NCBI RefSeq assembly: GCF_040643435.1 | Contig: NZ_JBEYUH010000012.1 | Location: forward strand, 62,001 to 126,000 | Source: Rhodococcus sp040643435 | GTDB lineage: Bacteria > Actinomycetota > Actinomycetes > Mycobacteriales > Mycobacteriaceae | Direction of reading: 5' to 3' | DNA: 64,000 bases | Part shown: positions 33,653-42,440 of the stretch, piece after piece | Layout: each line of letters starts with the position of its first letter | Position numbering within the stretch: the first letter of the stretch is position 1 | Position numbers and translations under genes: made by a program | The notes under the pieces: generated by a model | The model's input: only the letters and a program-made list of their open reading frames with translations | What the model was told of the DNA's origin: nothing | Databases searched by the model: none

Positions 33653-34255
33653 GTGAACCAACCTCTTCCCGTCCCTTCCGAACAAGCACTCGCGCGCGCG
33701 GTCCACGAGATCATCGATTTCGTGGATGCGGAGGGTTGGGACCGCCCTCCCGTGATGTTCGCGCTCGTGCCGACCGTGCTGCTCGCAGCCGCCGAACCGA
33801 ACCTCGCCGACCAGCTCGACGAGGGGCACGAGTACACCCCGATCGCCCAGGAGGCGTTTCCTGACGACGTCGAGGGCGGCAGTCCCGCGCTCGAAGAGTT
33901 CCTCGCCACAACCACCTGGCCCGGGTCGGTGGCCGGCTGCGCCCTCGTGCAGGAGGTCGTCGTGCTGCCGCCGAGCGCGGAGAACGAACTCGACGATGCG
34001 TTCGCCCCGCTGCTCGCCGATGCACACGCGGCGGACGAGGCAGCACGCCTCGCGGCGAACAGCCATCCCGAGCGGCGCGCTGCGCGGTTGATCTCGGCGG
34101 TGCTGCGCGACGGGCCGTCGCTCTCGATCCTCCAGTTGCGTCCGCTCGACGACGACGATCCGTTCGCAGGGGCCGAGCTGCGGACCTACGACAATCTCGC
34201 TCCCCACCTGGTGGCGGCGCTGTACGCCACGCTCGAGGCGAGCGACGACGACTGA
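33653..34255 (+). CDS. PPA1309-family conserved actinobacterial protein
   Basis: A 200-residue acidic, Ala-rich cytoplasmic protein without known domain. The family is conserved in actinobacteria next to the YlbL-like protease. Notable segments are DRPPVMFALVPT, TWPGSVAGCALVQEVVVLPP and HPERRAARLISAVLRDG. GTG 33653 gives MNQPLPVP. It converges with the YlbL-like gene at 34277. Function unknown. Confidence 0.8.
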   Translation: MNQPLPVPSEQALARAVHEIIDFVDAEGWDRPPVMFALVPTVLLAAAEPNLADQLDEGHEYTPIAQEAFPDDVEGGSPALEEFLATTTWPGSVAGCALVQEVVVLPPSAENELDDAFAPLLADAHAADEAARLAANSHPERRAARLISAVLRDGPSLSILQLRPLDDDDPFAGAELRTYDNLAPHLVAALYATLEASDDD

Positions 34256-34276
34256 AGGCATCCCCGGATCGGGGGC

Positions 34277-35302
34277 TCAGCCGCAGGTGGGGGCGTCCTG
34301 TCCCTCGGCGATCGCACGGAGGGAGTCGATCGCGCCCTCGAGGGTTTCCACCTTGACGAGCTGCACCCCGTCGGGTGCGCCGCTCAGCGCCTCCGCGCAG
34401 TTGTCCGCAGGAACCAGGAAGACGGTCGCGCCGTCTTCCGAGGCCGCGGTGAGCTTGTGGGTGATGCCCCCGATCGGGCCGACGATTCCGTCGGAATCGA
34501 TCGTGCCGGTGCCTGCGACGTCCAGTCCGCCGTTGAGAAGGCCCGGGCTGAGCTTGTCCACCACCGCGAGGCTGAACATCAGGCCCGCCGACGGGCCGCC
34601 GATGTCGGCCAGATTGAAGGTGACCCCGAACGGCACCTCGGGCACCTCCTCGGTCGCGATACCCAGGAAACCCTTGTCCGGCTCGCCGGGCCGGGCACCG
34701 ACTGTGACGTCGAGCGACTCCTCGGCGTCGCCGCGCAGGACGCGGACCTCCACCGACTCGCCGGGTGGTATCTCTCCCACCGCGCGCTGCACCTGGCCGG
34801 CCGTACTCATCGGTTCTCCGCCGATGGCGACGATCCGGTCACCCGTCTCGAGAACCCCCGCGGCAGGAGCATCCTCGCCCACCTCGGCGATTCGCAGGGT
34901 CACCGGCAGGTCCAGATAGTGCAGGGCCGCGAGCTCGGCAGAACGCTCGGATTGTGCGAACTGCGCCTGGTCGACGGCCTGCACCTCCTCTTTGCTCCTG
35001 TCCGGCGGATAGACCTGTTCGCGCGGGGCGACGCCGTACCGTCCGCTGAGCCAGGCGGTGACCGCCTGGGCCAAGGTGAGATTGTCGGTCACCCCGACCG
35101 TCGTCATGTACAGGCTGCCCTCGGTCTCGTCCGATTCGATGCCGTCGAGTGCGACAACCGGTGTGCCGTCGATCTCCCCGAGCGTGTCGAAGATGGGACC
35201 GGGACCGAGCGCGACGTACGGTGCCCGGACGTTGAACGCCACGATCACGATGAGCAGGATCGGGAACACCAGCGCGAGCGGCAGGACGAAGCGACGATTC
35301 AC
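34277..35302 (-). CDS. YlbL-like PDZ/Lon-type membrane serine protease
   Basis: A 341-residue protein with one N-terminal transmembrane segment (LPLALVFPILLIVIVAF, about 7-23), a PDZ domain (about 130-205, EDAPAAGVLETGDRIVAIGG) and a C-terminal Lon-type catalytic domain. The Ser-Lys dyad is visible in GGPSAGLMFSLAV (Ser near 236) and GGITHKLTAA (Lys near 285). It probably cleaves envelope-proximal substrates outside the membrane. Start is GTG 35302. Homologous to M. tuberculosis Rv3194c, with the same neighbours. Confidence 0.9.
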   Translation of the reverse strand: MNRRFVLPLALVFPILLIVIVAFNVRAPYVALGPGPIFDTLGEIDGTPVVALDGIESDETEGSLYMTTVGVTDNLTLAQAVTAWLSGRYGVAPREQVYPPDRSKEEVQAVDQAQFAQSERSAELAALHYLDLPVTLRIAEVGEDAPAAGVLETGDRIVAIGGEPMSTAGQVQRAVGEIPPGESVEVRVLRGDAEESLDVTVGARPGEPDKGFLGIATEEVPEVPFGVTFNLADIGGPSAGLMFSLAVVDKLSPGLLNGGLDVAGTGTIDSDGIVGPIGGITHKLTAASEDGATVFLVPADNCAEALSGAPDGVQLVKVETLEGAIDSLRAIAEGQDAPTCG

Positions 35303-35389
35303 CCGGCCAGGGTAGCGGTCGGGCCTTGTTCGCCGTCAGCGTGACCACGATGCCGATCCCCCGCCTGCATGCCTTGTACCGTTGGATGT

Positions 35390-36835
35390 ATGAGCGACAC
35401 GCCCTTCGGATTCTCGAATCCCGACGACGACCCCGACCGCAGGAAGGACGAGGGTTCCGGCAGCGGCAGCGCCGGTGGCGGTATGCCGTTCGGATTCGGA
35501 CTCCCCGGCAGCGGAGGTAACGACAACCCGTTCGGCGGTCAGGGCTTCGATCCCGCGCAGTTCGGTCAGATGCTCAGCCAGTTCGGCCAGATGCTCGCAG
35601 GTATGGGCAGCGCCATGGGCTCCGGCGGTGGTTCGGGACCGGTCAACTACGAGATCGCCACCAAGCTCGCACGCCAGCAGATCGGGTCCGTCACTCCGGT
35701 TTCTCCGCGCACGGCCGACGCGGTGGCCGACGCCGCACGTCTCGCGGAGCTGTGGCTCGACGCGGCCACCACGCTGCCCGCGGGTGCGTCGAAGGCGGTT
35801 GCGTGGACGCCCGTCGACTGGCTCGACAACACGCTCGAGACGTGGAAGCGCCTGTGCGACCCGATCGCCGAGCAGGTCAACGGCATGATGCTGAGCGGCC
35901 TTCCCGAGGAGGCCCGCGCGATGGCCGGCCCGATGATGGGCATGTTCTCCCAGATGGGTGGGGTCGCCTTCGGCTCCCAGCTCGGCCAGGCACTCGGACA
36001 GCTGTCGAAGGAAGTGCTCACCTCCACCGACATCGGCATCCCGCTCGGCCCGGAAGGTACGGCCGCGCTGCTCCCGGCCGCGATCGAGAGCTTCGGGGAA
36101 GGCCTCGAGCAGCCCGCCCAAGAGGTACTCGTCTTCCTCGCCGCCCGCGAGGCCGCGCACCAGCGCCTCTACAGCCACGTGCCCTGGTTGCGTCAGCGGG
36201 TGCTCGCGACCGTCGAGGAATACGCACGCGGGATCCGCATGGACATGTCGTCGATCGAAGATCTCGCGCAGGGCCTCGATCCGTCGGCACTCGCCGATCC
36301 GTCCAAGCTCGAGGAGATCCTCAAGCAGGGGGCGTTCGAACCGCAGACCACCCCGGAGCAGAAGGCCGCGCTCGAACGGCTCGAGACGATGCTCGCGCTC
36401 GTCGAAGGCTGGGTCGAGACGGTCGTGGCCGACGCCCTCGGCGAGCGGCTTCCGGGTGCCTCTGCGCTGACCGAGACGCTGCGACGTCGCCGCGCGACGG
36501 GAGGACCCGCGGAGCAGACCTTCGCCACACTCGTCGGCCTCGAACTCCGCCCCCGGAAGGTTCGCGAGGCTGCGGCACTGTGGCGGCGCCTGACCACCGA
36601 CGCCGGCACCGAGGCCCGCGACCACGTGTGGGCACACCCCGATCTGCTGCCGGACTCGTCCGATCTCGACAACCCGGCATCCTTCGTGGACAGGGTGATC
36701 GGGGGCGGAACCGGAGCGTTCGAGGATCCGATCGCCCAGCTGCAGGCGACCATGGAACGCGAGAAGGCCGAGCGCGACAAAGCCGCCGAAGACGGGCCGG
36801 ACGAGGAACACCCCGAGGGCGGCAGCACCTCGTAG
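35390..36835 (+). CDS. Zincin-2 family putative metalloprotease/hydrolase
   Basis: A 481-residue protein (TIGR03624/DUF2342-like, Rv3195 homologue). The N-terminus is a Gly/Phe-rich, flexible segment (about 1-80), followed by a helical core containing VFLAAREAAHQRLYSHVPWLRQRV, the family's zinc-binding-like motif, which is not a plain HExxH. The C-terminus is acidic. Some relatives are annotated as F420-associated, but this is not shown. It starts the rightward cluster zincin, cyclodehydratase-like and UbiB-like. Confidence 0.82.
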   Translation: MSDTPFGFSNPDDDPDRRKDEGSGSGSAGGGMPFGFGLPGSGGNDNPFGGQGFDPAQFGQMLSQFGQMLAGMGSAMGSGGGSGPVNYEIATKLARQQIGSVTPVSPRTADAVADAARLAELWLDAATTLPAGASKAVAWTPVDWLDNTLETWKRLCDPIAEQVNGMMLSGLPEEARAMAGPMMGMFSQMGGVAFGSQLGQALGQLSKEVLTSTDIGIPLGPEGTAALLPAAIESFGEGLEQPAQEVLVFLAAREAAHQRLYSHVPWLRQRVLATVEEYARGIRMDMSSIEDLAQGLDPSALADPSKLEEILKQGAFEPQTTPEQKAALERLETMLALVEGWVETVVADALGERLPGASALTETLRRRRATGGPAEQTFATLVGLELRPRKVREAAALWRRLTTDAGTEARDHVWAHPDLLPDSSDLDNPASFVDRVIGGGTGAFEDPIAQLQATMEREKAERDKAAEDGPDEEHPEGGSTS

Positions 36836-36929
36836 ACCGGGCTCGCCCCCGGGGCGGGTTGCGCTCCACCCTGTGGACAACTCCCCCGACAACGCGTTGG
36901 GCCGGTGTCGGCGCTGTCAGGCTGTGTGC

Positions 36930-37814
36930 GTGATCACCGCCCCCATCCCGCCCTCGCCACCGTCCGAGGACTTCGTTCTCCGCATCGATCCCGAACTTGC
37001 CGTGCTCGAACGATCGGACGGCGCGATCCAGCTCGGTTGGGGACCCGACACCTCGACGGTCGTCGTTCCGCCCGACGGTATGGACGCGTTCGATGTCGGT
37101 GTGCTCGTCCGGCTGCTCGACGGCCGACTCACCGACGACGAGGTGGTCGAGGCCGCCTCGCTGCGTGGACTGCCGCCGGATCCGGTCCGGGTGTTGCTCG
37201 ACGAACTCACCGCGACGGGTGCGGTCCGGCGGGTCCCGGGCTCCACCATCGAGCCGACGCGCACACGACGGGTACGGGTCCACGGTTCCGGGCCGCTCGC
37301 CGCCGCCATCGTCGACGACCTGCCCTTGTGGGATGTGCGCTGGGTGCGCTCGCCCTACGGCGGTGATCCGGCGAGTGCAGCCGACTGTGTCGTCCTCGCC
37401 GACCGGCAGGTGCCGGATCCTCACCTCGTTCGCGCGCTGATGCGGGCAGGCCTTCCCCATCTCGTGGTGCGGATCAGGGACGGGCGCGGTGTGGTGGGAC
37501 CGTTCGTGCTTCCGGGACGCAGCAGCTGCCTGCGCTGCGCGGATCTCGTGCGGACCGACCTCGATCCGTCCTGGCCGCGGTTGGCGAGCCAACTGTACGG
37601 ACGGCAGGGCCACGCGGGTCGCGCCGTGACGTCGGCGACCGCTGCGGTAGCCGTCTGCCAGATCGAGGCGTTCCTCTCGGCCGATCCGTCCGTCTCTCCC
37701 GCCGTCGACCGCACGTTCGAGCTCGATCTGCGTACTCACCGCATCGTCACCCGGCGGTGGGACCGTCATCCCCGATGCGACTGCTCGGCCACGACCTCCA
37801 TCTGTCAGGCATGA
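36930..37814 (+). CDS. E1/cyclodehydratase-like orphan protein (Rv3196 type)
   Basis: A 294-residue protein resembling the C-subunit of thiazole/oxazole-peptide cyclodehydratases and other ThiF/E1 relatives. A leader-binding-like N-terminal winged helix may occupy about 30-95. Two cysteine clusters that would hold a structural zinc are visible: SSCLRCADLVRTD (two Cys) and HPRCDCSATTSICQA (three Cys). No precursor peptide or YcaO partner is in the window, so the partner and substrate are unknown. GTG 36930 is chosen. It ends one base beyond an ATG, just before the UbiB-like gene. Confidence 0.7.
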   Translation: MITAPIPPSPPSEDFVLRIDPELAVLERSDGAIQLGWGPDTSTVVVPPDGMDAFDVGVLVRLLDGRLTDDEVVEAASLRGLPPDPVRVLLDELTATGAVRRVPGSTIEPTRTRRVRVHGSGPLAAAIVDDLPLWDVRWVRSPYGGDPASAADCVVLADRQVPDPHLVRALMRAGLPHLVVRIRDGRGVVGPFVLPGRSSCLRCADLVRTDLDPSWPRLASQLYGRQGHAGRAVTSATAAVAVCQIEAFLSADPSVSPAVDRTFELDLRTHRIVTRRWDRHPRCDCSATTSICQA

Positions 37815-37822
37815 TGGGGGGC

Positions 37823-39136
37823 GTGCCAGAGATCCCTCGCAGAAGCTCGTCCCGCACCGCCAAGCTCGCGAGTATTCCGTTGGGAATCGCCGGGCGCGCT
37901 GCCGTCGGTTTCGGTCGTCGACTTGCCGGCGGAGACCGGCAGGAGATCGACGCCGAGATGACGGCCAAGGCTGCCGAGCAACTGTTCAGCGTGCTGGGCG
38001 AACTCAAGGGCGGCGCCATGAAGTTCGGGCAGGCCCTGAGCGTGATGGAAGCCGCCGTACCGGAGGAATTTGCCGAGCCGTATCGGGAAGCGTTGACCAA
38101 ACTTCAGGCCGAGGCCCCTCCCCTGCCGGCCAAGGCCGTGCATCGGGTTCTCGACCAGCAGCTCGGCACCAAGTGGCGCGAGCGGTTCGAGTCGTTCGAC
38201 GATGTACCCGTCGCCTCGGCGAGTATCGGGCAGGTGCACCGGGCGGTGTGGTCGGACGGGCGCGAAGTTGCGGTGAAGGTGCAGTATCCGGGGGCCGACG
38301 AGGCATTGCGCGCCGATCTGCGCACATTGTCGCGGTTCGCCGGACTGTTCGCGACGATGATGCCCGGCGCCGATGTGCGCGCGCTGCTCGACGAACTCTC
38401 CGCCCGCACCGAGGAAGAACTCGACTACCGGATCGAAGCCGAGAACCAGCGGGCATTCGCGAAGGCCTTCGCCGGGGACGACAAGTTCCTCATCCCGCGC
38501 GTCGTCGCCAGCTCACCGAAAGTCATGGTGACAGAATGGCTTTCGGCGACTCCCCTGTCGGCAATCATCGCCGGCGGCACGCGTGAGCAGCGCAACCGGG
38601 CCGGCGCGCTGCTCGCGGAGTTCCATTTCTGTTCACCCGCGCGCGCCGGTCTGCTCCACAGCGACCCGCATCCGGGCAATTTCATGCTTGTCGACGACGG
38701 TCGCCTCGGTGTGATCGATTTCGGTGCCGCGGCGGCGATGCCCGACGGTTTCCCGCCCGTGCTCGGCCGGATGGTCCGCCTCGCCGTGGACGAGCGCTTC
38801 GACGAACTCACCCGGCTCCTCTACGACAACAAGTTCGTTCTACCCGGGCGCACGGTCACCGACGAGGAGATCGCCGACTACCTGAGACCGTTCACCGATC
38901 CGATCCACACCGAGTCCTTCCACTTCACCCGCGCATGGCTGCAGCGGGTGGCGGGCACGGCCACGGATTTCACGAGTTCGACGTTCCGGACAGCCCGCAC
39001 CCTGAATCTGCCGCCCGAATACGCGAGCGTCTTCCGCGTGCTGCTGGGGTCGGTGGGGATCTGCGCGCAGCTCGATGCCGAGGCGCCCTATATGCGCATC
39101 CTGAGCGAATGGCTACCCGGCTTCGTCGAGAAGTGA
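37823..39136 (+). CDS. ABC1/UbiB-family atypical kinase
   Basis: A 437-residue UbiB-fold protein. The family-specific KxGQ motif is in GGAMKFGQALSVME, the Gly-rich substitute loop in VASASIGQVHRAV, the lysine in VAVKVQYPG, the catalytic DPHPGNF as LLHSDPHPGNFML, and the metal-binding DFG as VIDFGAAAAM. These proteins are ATPase-like kinases tied to lipid or quinone biology. GTG 37823 fits the Rv3197-like N-terminus and RBS GGGGGG, but ATG 37811 is possible. It follows the cyclodehydratase-like gene closely. Its stop codon is in a terminator hairpin. Confidence 0.87.
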   Translation: MPEIPRRSSSRTAKLASIPLGIAGRAAVGFGRRLAGGDRQEIDAEMTAKAAEQLFSVLGELKGGAMKFGQALSVMEAAVPEEFAEPYREALTKLQAEAPPLPAKAVHRVLDQQLGTKWRERFESFDDVPVASASIGQVHRAVWSDGREVAVKVQYPGADEALRADLRTLSRFAGLFATMMPGADVRALLDELSARTEEELDYRIEAENQRAFAKAFAGDDKFLIPRVVASSPKVMVTEWLSATPLSAIIAGGTREQRNRAGALLAEFHFCSPARAGLLHSDPHPGNFMLVDDGRLGVIDFGAAAAMPDGFPPVLGRMVRLAVDERFDELTRLLYDNKFVLPGRTVTDEEIADYLRPFTDPIHTESFHFTRAWLQRVAGTATDFTSSTFRTARTLNLPPEYASVFRVLLGSVGICAQLDAEAPYMRILSEWLPGFVEK

Positions 39137-39146
39137 CGAAGCCGGG
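39116..39146. terminator. Hairpin terminator overlapping the UbiB-like stop codon
   Basis: CCCGGCTTCGTC and GACGAAGCCGGG form a 12-bp perfect stem with loop GAGAAGT; the stop codon TGA lies in it. The convergent whiB7 gene ends ten bases beyond. Likely bidirectional. Confidence 0.75.
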
Positions 39147-39155
39147 CAACCGATT

Positions 39156-39485
39156 TCACACGCAGACGAGTTCCTTGGGAGGTTCGGGAACCGCTTGTTT
39201 GCGGGGTCGGCCCCGAGGGCGCTTGCGGGCGACGACGCTACCGCGGTCGATGATCTCCCCACCCCAGACACCCCACGGCTCCTCCCGTGCGAGAGCGGCA
39301 TCGAGACACCGGGCCCGTACCGGGCAGCCCGCACACAGTGTCTTGGCATGCTCGAGATCCGCCGGGGTTTCGGAGAACCACAGGTCGGGGTCGTTGTCGT
39401 GGCACGGCAGGACGATCCCGTCGTTACGGCTCACCTCGTCTCCGTTCCTATGTTCCGACAGGCTCGACAGGTTTTCGCTCGGCAC
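39156..39485 (-). CDS. whiB7: WhiB7 redox-sensing transcriptional regulator of intrinsic drug resistance
   Basis: A 109-residue iron-sulfur protein. The four cluster cysteines are Cys28, 51, 54 and 60 (CHDND...CAGCPVRARC). The beta-turn GVWGG (72-76) and the AT-hook RGRP (91-94 within KRPRGRPRK) are diagnostic for WhiB7. It binds the primary sigma factor and activates promoters with an AT-rich element next to the -35, giving resistance to ribosome-targeting antibiotics. The start is GTG 39485. Its own promoter, uORF and attenuator are readable upstream (39545-39863). Confidence 0.95.
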   Translation of the reverse strand: MPSENLSSLSEHRNGDEVSRNDGIVLPCHDNDPDLWFSETPADLEHAKTLCAGCPVRARCLDAALAREEPWGVWGGEIIDRGSVVARKRPRGRPRKQAVPEPPKELVCV

Positions 39486-39544
39486 GTGAGCTCCTTTTGC
39501 TGATTCGTTCGAAGGCGATGCGAACCCGGCCGGAGAACGAGAAA

Positions 39545-39575
39545 GGCCACAGTCCGCTGGGCGGGGTCCGTGGCC
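39545..39575 (-). terminator. whiB7 leader attenuator (intrinsic terminator)
   Basis: On the minus strand GGCCACGGACC pairs with GGACTGTGGCC: six pairs, a G:T, a G:C, one A:A mismatch and two more pairs, around a nine-base loop, followed by TTTCTCGTTCTCC. It lies between the leader ORF and whiB7. Confidence 0.8.
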
Positions 39576-39592
39576 TGGAGGAGACGAAAGGT

Positions 39593-39769
39593 CTACCGGG
39601 GGATACTCCCGGAACGACTTCCGGCCACGGACGAGACGGCGGCGGCACGACGGCGTGCACGCGGCGCGACTGCTGCTGCGACAGCCACAGGTGTGGCGGC
39701 GCGGGAGGTAGCGACGACCGGTGCGAGCCGAGGGGCCACTGCCGCTGCAAAGACGTCGAAGCCGAGCAT
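39593..39769 (-). CDS. Candidate regulatory upstream ORF of whiB7
   Basis: A 58-codon frame starting MLGFDVFAAAVAPRL and ending with Arg-rich and Ser-rich sequence. The ATG at 39769 is preceded at about seven bases by GTGAGGTGG, one of the better ribosome-binding sites in the window. It ends 17 bases before the attenuator stem. Its translation would be expected to decide whether the stem forms. In-frame starts further upstream (86 codons) lie before the predicted transcription start and so would not be transcribed. The peptide itself has no recognised domain. Confidence 0.65.
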   Translation of the reverse strand: MLGFDVFAAAVAPRLAPVVATSRAATPVAVAAAVAPRARRRAAAVSSVAGSRSGSIPR

Positions 39770-39825
39770 CGGGGCCACCTCACTTTCTCGTCGCGCACGG
39801 GCCGTCTCCCGTGACATCGTCATCC

Positions 39826-39863
39826 AGCCTAGATTCGCGGACACATTCGGCACAACTGATTTT
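39826..39863 (-). promoter_or_regulatory. WhiB7-type autoregulated promoter
   Basis: On the minus strand AAAATCAG (39863-39856) directly adjoins the -35 TTGTGC (39855-39850). An 18-base spacer leads to -10 TAGGCT (39831-39826). The A/T block next to the -35 is the known WhiB7 recognition pattern (AAAATCGGTTGTGG in mycobacteria), implying self-activation. Leader length to the start codon is about 335 bases. Confidence 0.8.
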
Positions 39864-39916
39864 CTACCTGCGGTTTCGTCTCGCCGGCGGCACTCTCGGG
39901 ACTACAGTCTGGAGCC

Positions 39917-40276
39917 ATGTCCCTCGCGACCACGAGATTCCTGCCCGTGCTCGACTGCCCGGATCCGCGCGCGCTCGCAGATTTCTATCGCCGGCTGCTC
40001 GGGTGGACGATCACCGAGAACCGGGACGAGTGGGTCGAACTCGCCCGTGACGACGCGACTGCCATCGCGTTCCAACGCGATCCGGATTTCACGCCGCGCC
40101 ACTGGCCTGCCGACGGGGTGCACGCCCATCTCGACTTCGTCGTACCCGATCTCGACGAAGCCGAGCGTCTCGTGCTCGGTCTCGATGCGCTGCGCGCCGA
40201 CGAGGGGTCGAGCACCGGCACGTTCCGGGTGTTCCGCGACCCGGCCGGGCATTTCTTCTGCCTGTGCGCGTGCTGA
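39917..40276 (+). CDS. VOC-family (glyoxalase/dioxygenase fold) small protein
   Basis: A 119-residue vicinal-oxygen-chelate protein: LPVLDCPDPRALADFYRRLLGW at the start, VHAHLDFVVPDLDEAE in the middle, and FRVFRDPAGHFFCLC at the end. It forms one pair of beta-alpha-beta-beta-beta units and probably dimerises. Metal-binding residues are partly present (His in VHAHLDF, His in GHFF). Could be a glyoxalase, bleomycin-resistance-like or dioxygenase relative. ATG 39917. Divergent from the whiB7 promoter by about 50 bases. Confidence 0.82.
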   Translation: MSLATTRFLPVLDCPDPRALADFYRRLLGWTITENRDEWVELARDDATAIAFQRDPDFTPRHWPADGVHAHLDFVVPDLDEAERLVLGLDALRADEGSSTGTFRVFRDPAGHFFCLCAC

Positions 40277-40295
40277 CCTCCGGCGACGCTCGTCG

Positions 40296-42440
40296 TCAGA
40301 GATCCAGCGTGTCGGCGGTGCGCTCTCCTCGCACGAGTGCGAGCACGTCGGCGCCGTACTGTTCGAGCTTCTTCGCTCCGATTCCGGGAATGGCGACCAG
40401 CGCGCGGTCGTCGCGCGGTTGCTGCTCGGCGATCGCGACCAGGGTGTTGTCGCTGAAGACGACGTAGGCGGGCACCTTCATCTCCTTCGAGCGCTCCCGA
40501 CGCCATTCCTTGAGCGCGACCAGCAGATTCTCGTCGAGGTCCGACGGGCAACCCTCGCAGCGGCCGAGCATGGTCGCTGTGGCCCCCATGAGCGGTCTGC
40601 CGCAGACACGGCACTGGGGCCGCTTCTTCCGCGAGGTCGCCGGTTCGACGATCTTGGAGGCGGGAGAGTTGTCCGGGATCAAGCCGTGCAGGAAGCGGGA
40701 GCGTCGCCGCGACCGTCGCCCGCCCGCCGTGCGGGACAGTGCCCACGACAGTTGCAGATGCACGCGAGCGCGAGTGACACCGACATAGAGCAGCCGACGC
40801 TCCTCCTCGATCCCCGCCTCGTCGGGAGGGGTGTCCTTGTCGCCGGTGACATGGGTGATCGGCAGGGTGCCGTCGGTGAGCCCGACGAGGAAGACGGCGT
40901 CCCACTCCAACCCCTTCGCCGCGTGCAGCGACGCAAGTGTCACACCCTGCACGGTCGGTGGCTGACGTGCCTCCGCCCGCGCCGCGAGTTCGCGCAACAA
41001 CCCATCGAGGCCGAGTCCGGGTTCGTGCTCGAGGAGTTCCTCGGTGAGCTGCACCAGAGCCACGAGCGAGGCCCAGCGTTCACGTGCCTGGGTTCCCACC
41101 GGTTCGGTGTCGGCCAGGCCGAGCGGGATCAGCGTGGCCCGCACGAGGCTGAGCAGGCCGTCGCCGCTGCCGGCGTCGTCCGGAAGATCGTCGCGCGCAC
41201 TCACCTGGCGCAGGGCGTTGACGGCCTGCCGGACTTCTGTGCGGTTGAAGAATCCCTCGCCACCGCGCACCTGGTAGGGGATCCCCGCCTGGGTGAATGC
41301 CTGCTCGTACGCCTCGGACTGGGCGTTGATGCGGTAGAGCACCGCGATCTCGGCAGCCGGAACGCCCTGTCCGATCAGCTTGGCGACAGCCTTCGCGACG
41401 GCCAGCGCTTCGGCCGGCTCGTCGTCGAACTCGGCGAAGGTCGGCTCCGGGCCGGGCGGCCTCTGCCCCACGAGCTTCAGACGGGTGCCTGCGATGCGTC
41501 CCCGCGCGGCGCCGATCACCCGGTTGGCCAGGTCCACGACCTGCGGGGTGGATCGATAGTCGCGCTCGAGGCGCACGACCGTGGCATCGGGGAAGCGACG
41601 GGAGAAATCGAGCAGATGCCTCGGGGTCGCCCCGGTGAAGGAGTAGATGGTCTGGTTGGCGTCGCCCACCACGGTGAGATCGTCGCGGTCCCCGAGCCAT
41701 GCGTCGAGCACGCGCTGCTGAAGCGGCGTCACGTCCTGATACTCGTCGACGACGAAACAGCGGTAGCGGTCGCGGAACTCCTCCGCCACAGCGATGTTGT
41801 CCTCGAGAGCGGCAGCGGTGTGCAACAGCAGGTCGTCGAAGTCGAGATACATGCCCTCGCCCGACCGGTTCTTCAACTGCTCGTACGTCGCGTACACGCG
41901 GGAGATCCGTTCGGGATCGGCCGGCGGGGTGCGGTGCGCGCGGGCGGCCGCGGCCGGATAGTCCTCCGGAGCGACGAGTGTGCCCTTGGACCACTCGATC
42001 TCCGACAGCAGGTCGCGCACGGTGTCGGTGTCGGTCGGGAAGCCGCAGCGGTGTGCGGCCTGGGAGACGGCGGCGAACTTGCGGTCGAGCAATTGCCACG
42101 GCGTGTCGCCGACGACCTGCGGCCAGAAGTACCGCAGTTGCCGTAGTGCAGCCGCGTGGAAGGTGCGTGCCTGCACCTGCCCACCCTCACCGCCGATGCC
42201 GAGGGCACGGAGGCGCGACCGCATCTCCCCTGCCGCGCGGGCGGTGAACGTGACGGCGAGGACCTGGCCGGCCGAGACGTGCCCGGCGGAGACGAGGTGC
42301 GCGATGCGGCGGGTGATGGTTCGGGTCTTGCCGGTGCCGGCGCCGGCGAGCACGCAGACCGGTCCTCGGGGGGCGAGTACTGCCGCTGCCTGCTCCGGGT
42401 CGAGGCCGTCCACCACATCCGCACACATGGCCTCCATCAT
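40296..42440 (-). CDS. uvrD2: ATP-dependent DNA helicase UvrD2
   Basis: A 714-residue superfamily 1A helicase. Walker A AGAGTGKT (about 32-39), Walker B FVVDEYQDVTPLQQR, VVGDANQTIYSFTGA, and GVTRARVHLQL (motif VI). The C-terminus carries a four-cysteine zinc module (CRVCGRP, CEGCPS) and then an HRDC domain (about 635-710). This layout is the mycobacterial UvrD2 type, where the tetracysteine module is needed for helicase activity. Start near 42440 (MMEAMCADVVDGLD) or 42428; no good RBS resolves it. It faces the mycoredoxin gene. Confidence 0.93.
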   Translation of the reverse strand: MMEAMCADVVDGLDPEQAAAVLAPRGPVCVLAGAGTGKTRTITRRIAHLVSAGHVSAGQVLAVTFTARAAGEMRSRLRALGIGGEGGQVQARTFHAAALRQLRYFWPQVVGDTPWQLLDRKFAAVSQAAHRCGFPTDTDTVRDLLSEIEWSKGTLVAPEDYPAAAARAHRTPPADPERISRVYATYEQLKNRSGEGMYLDFDDLLLHTAAALEDNIAVAEEFRDRYRCFVVDEYQDVTPLQQRVLDAWLGDRDDLTVVGDANQTIYSFTGATPRHLLDFSRRFPDATVVRLERDYRSTPQVVDLANRVIGAARGRIAGTRLKLVGQRPPGPEPTFAEFDDEPAEALAVAKAVAKLIGQGVPAAEIAVLYRINAQSEAYEQAFTQAGIPYQVRGGEGFFNRTEVRQAVNALRQVSARDDLPDDAGSGDGLLSLVRATLIPLGLADTEPVGTQARERWASLVALVQLTEELLEHEPGLGLDGLLRELAARAEARQPPTVQGVTLASLHAAKGLEWDAVFLVGLTDGTLPITHVTGDKDTPPDEAGIEEERRLLYVGVTRARVHLQLSWALSRTAGGRRSRRRSRFLHGLIPDNSPASKIVEPATSRKKRPQCRVCGRPLMGATATMLGRCEGCPSDLDENLLVALKEWRRERSKEMKVPAYVVFSDNTLVAIAEQQPRDDRALVAIPGIGAKKLEQYGADVLALVRGERTADTLDL

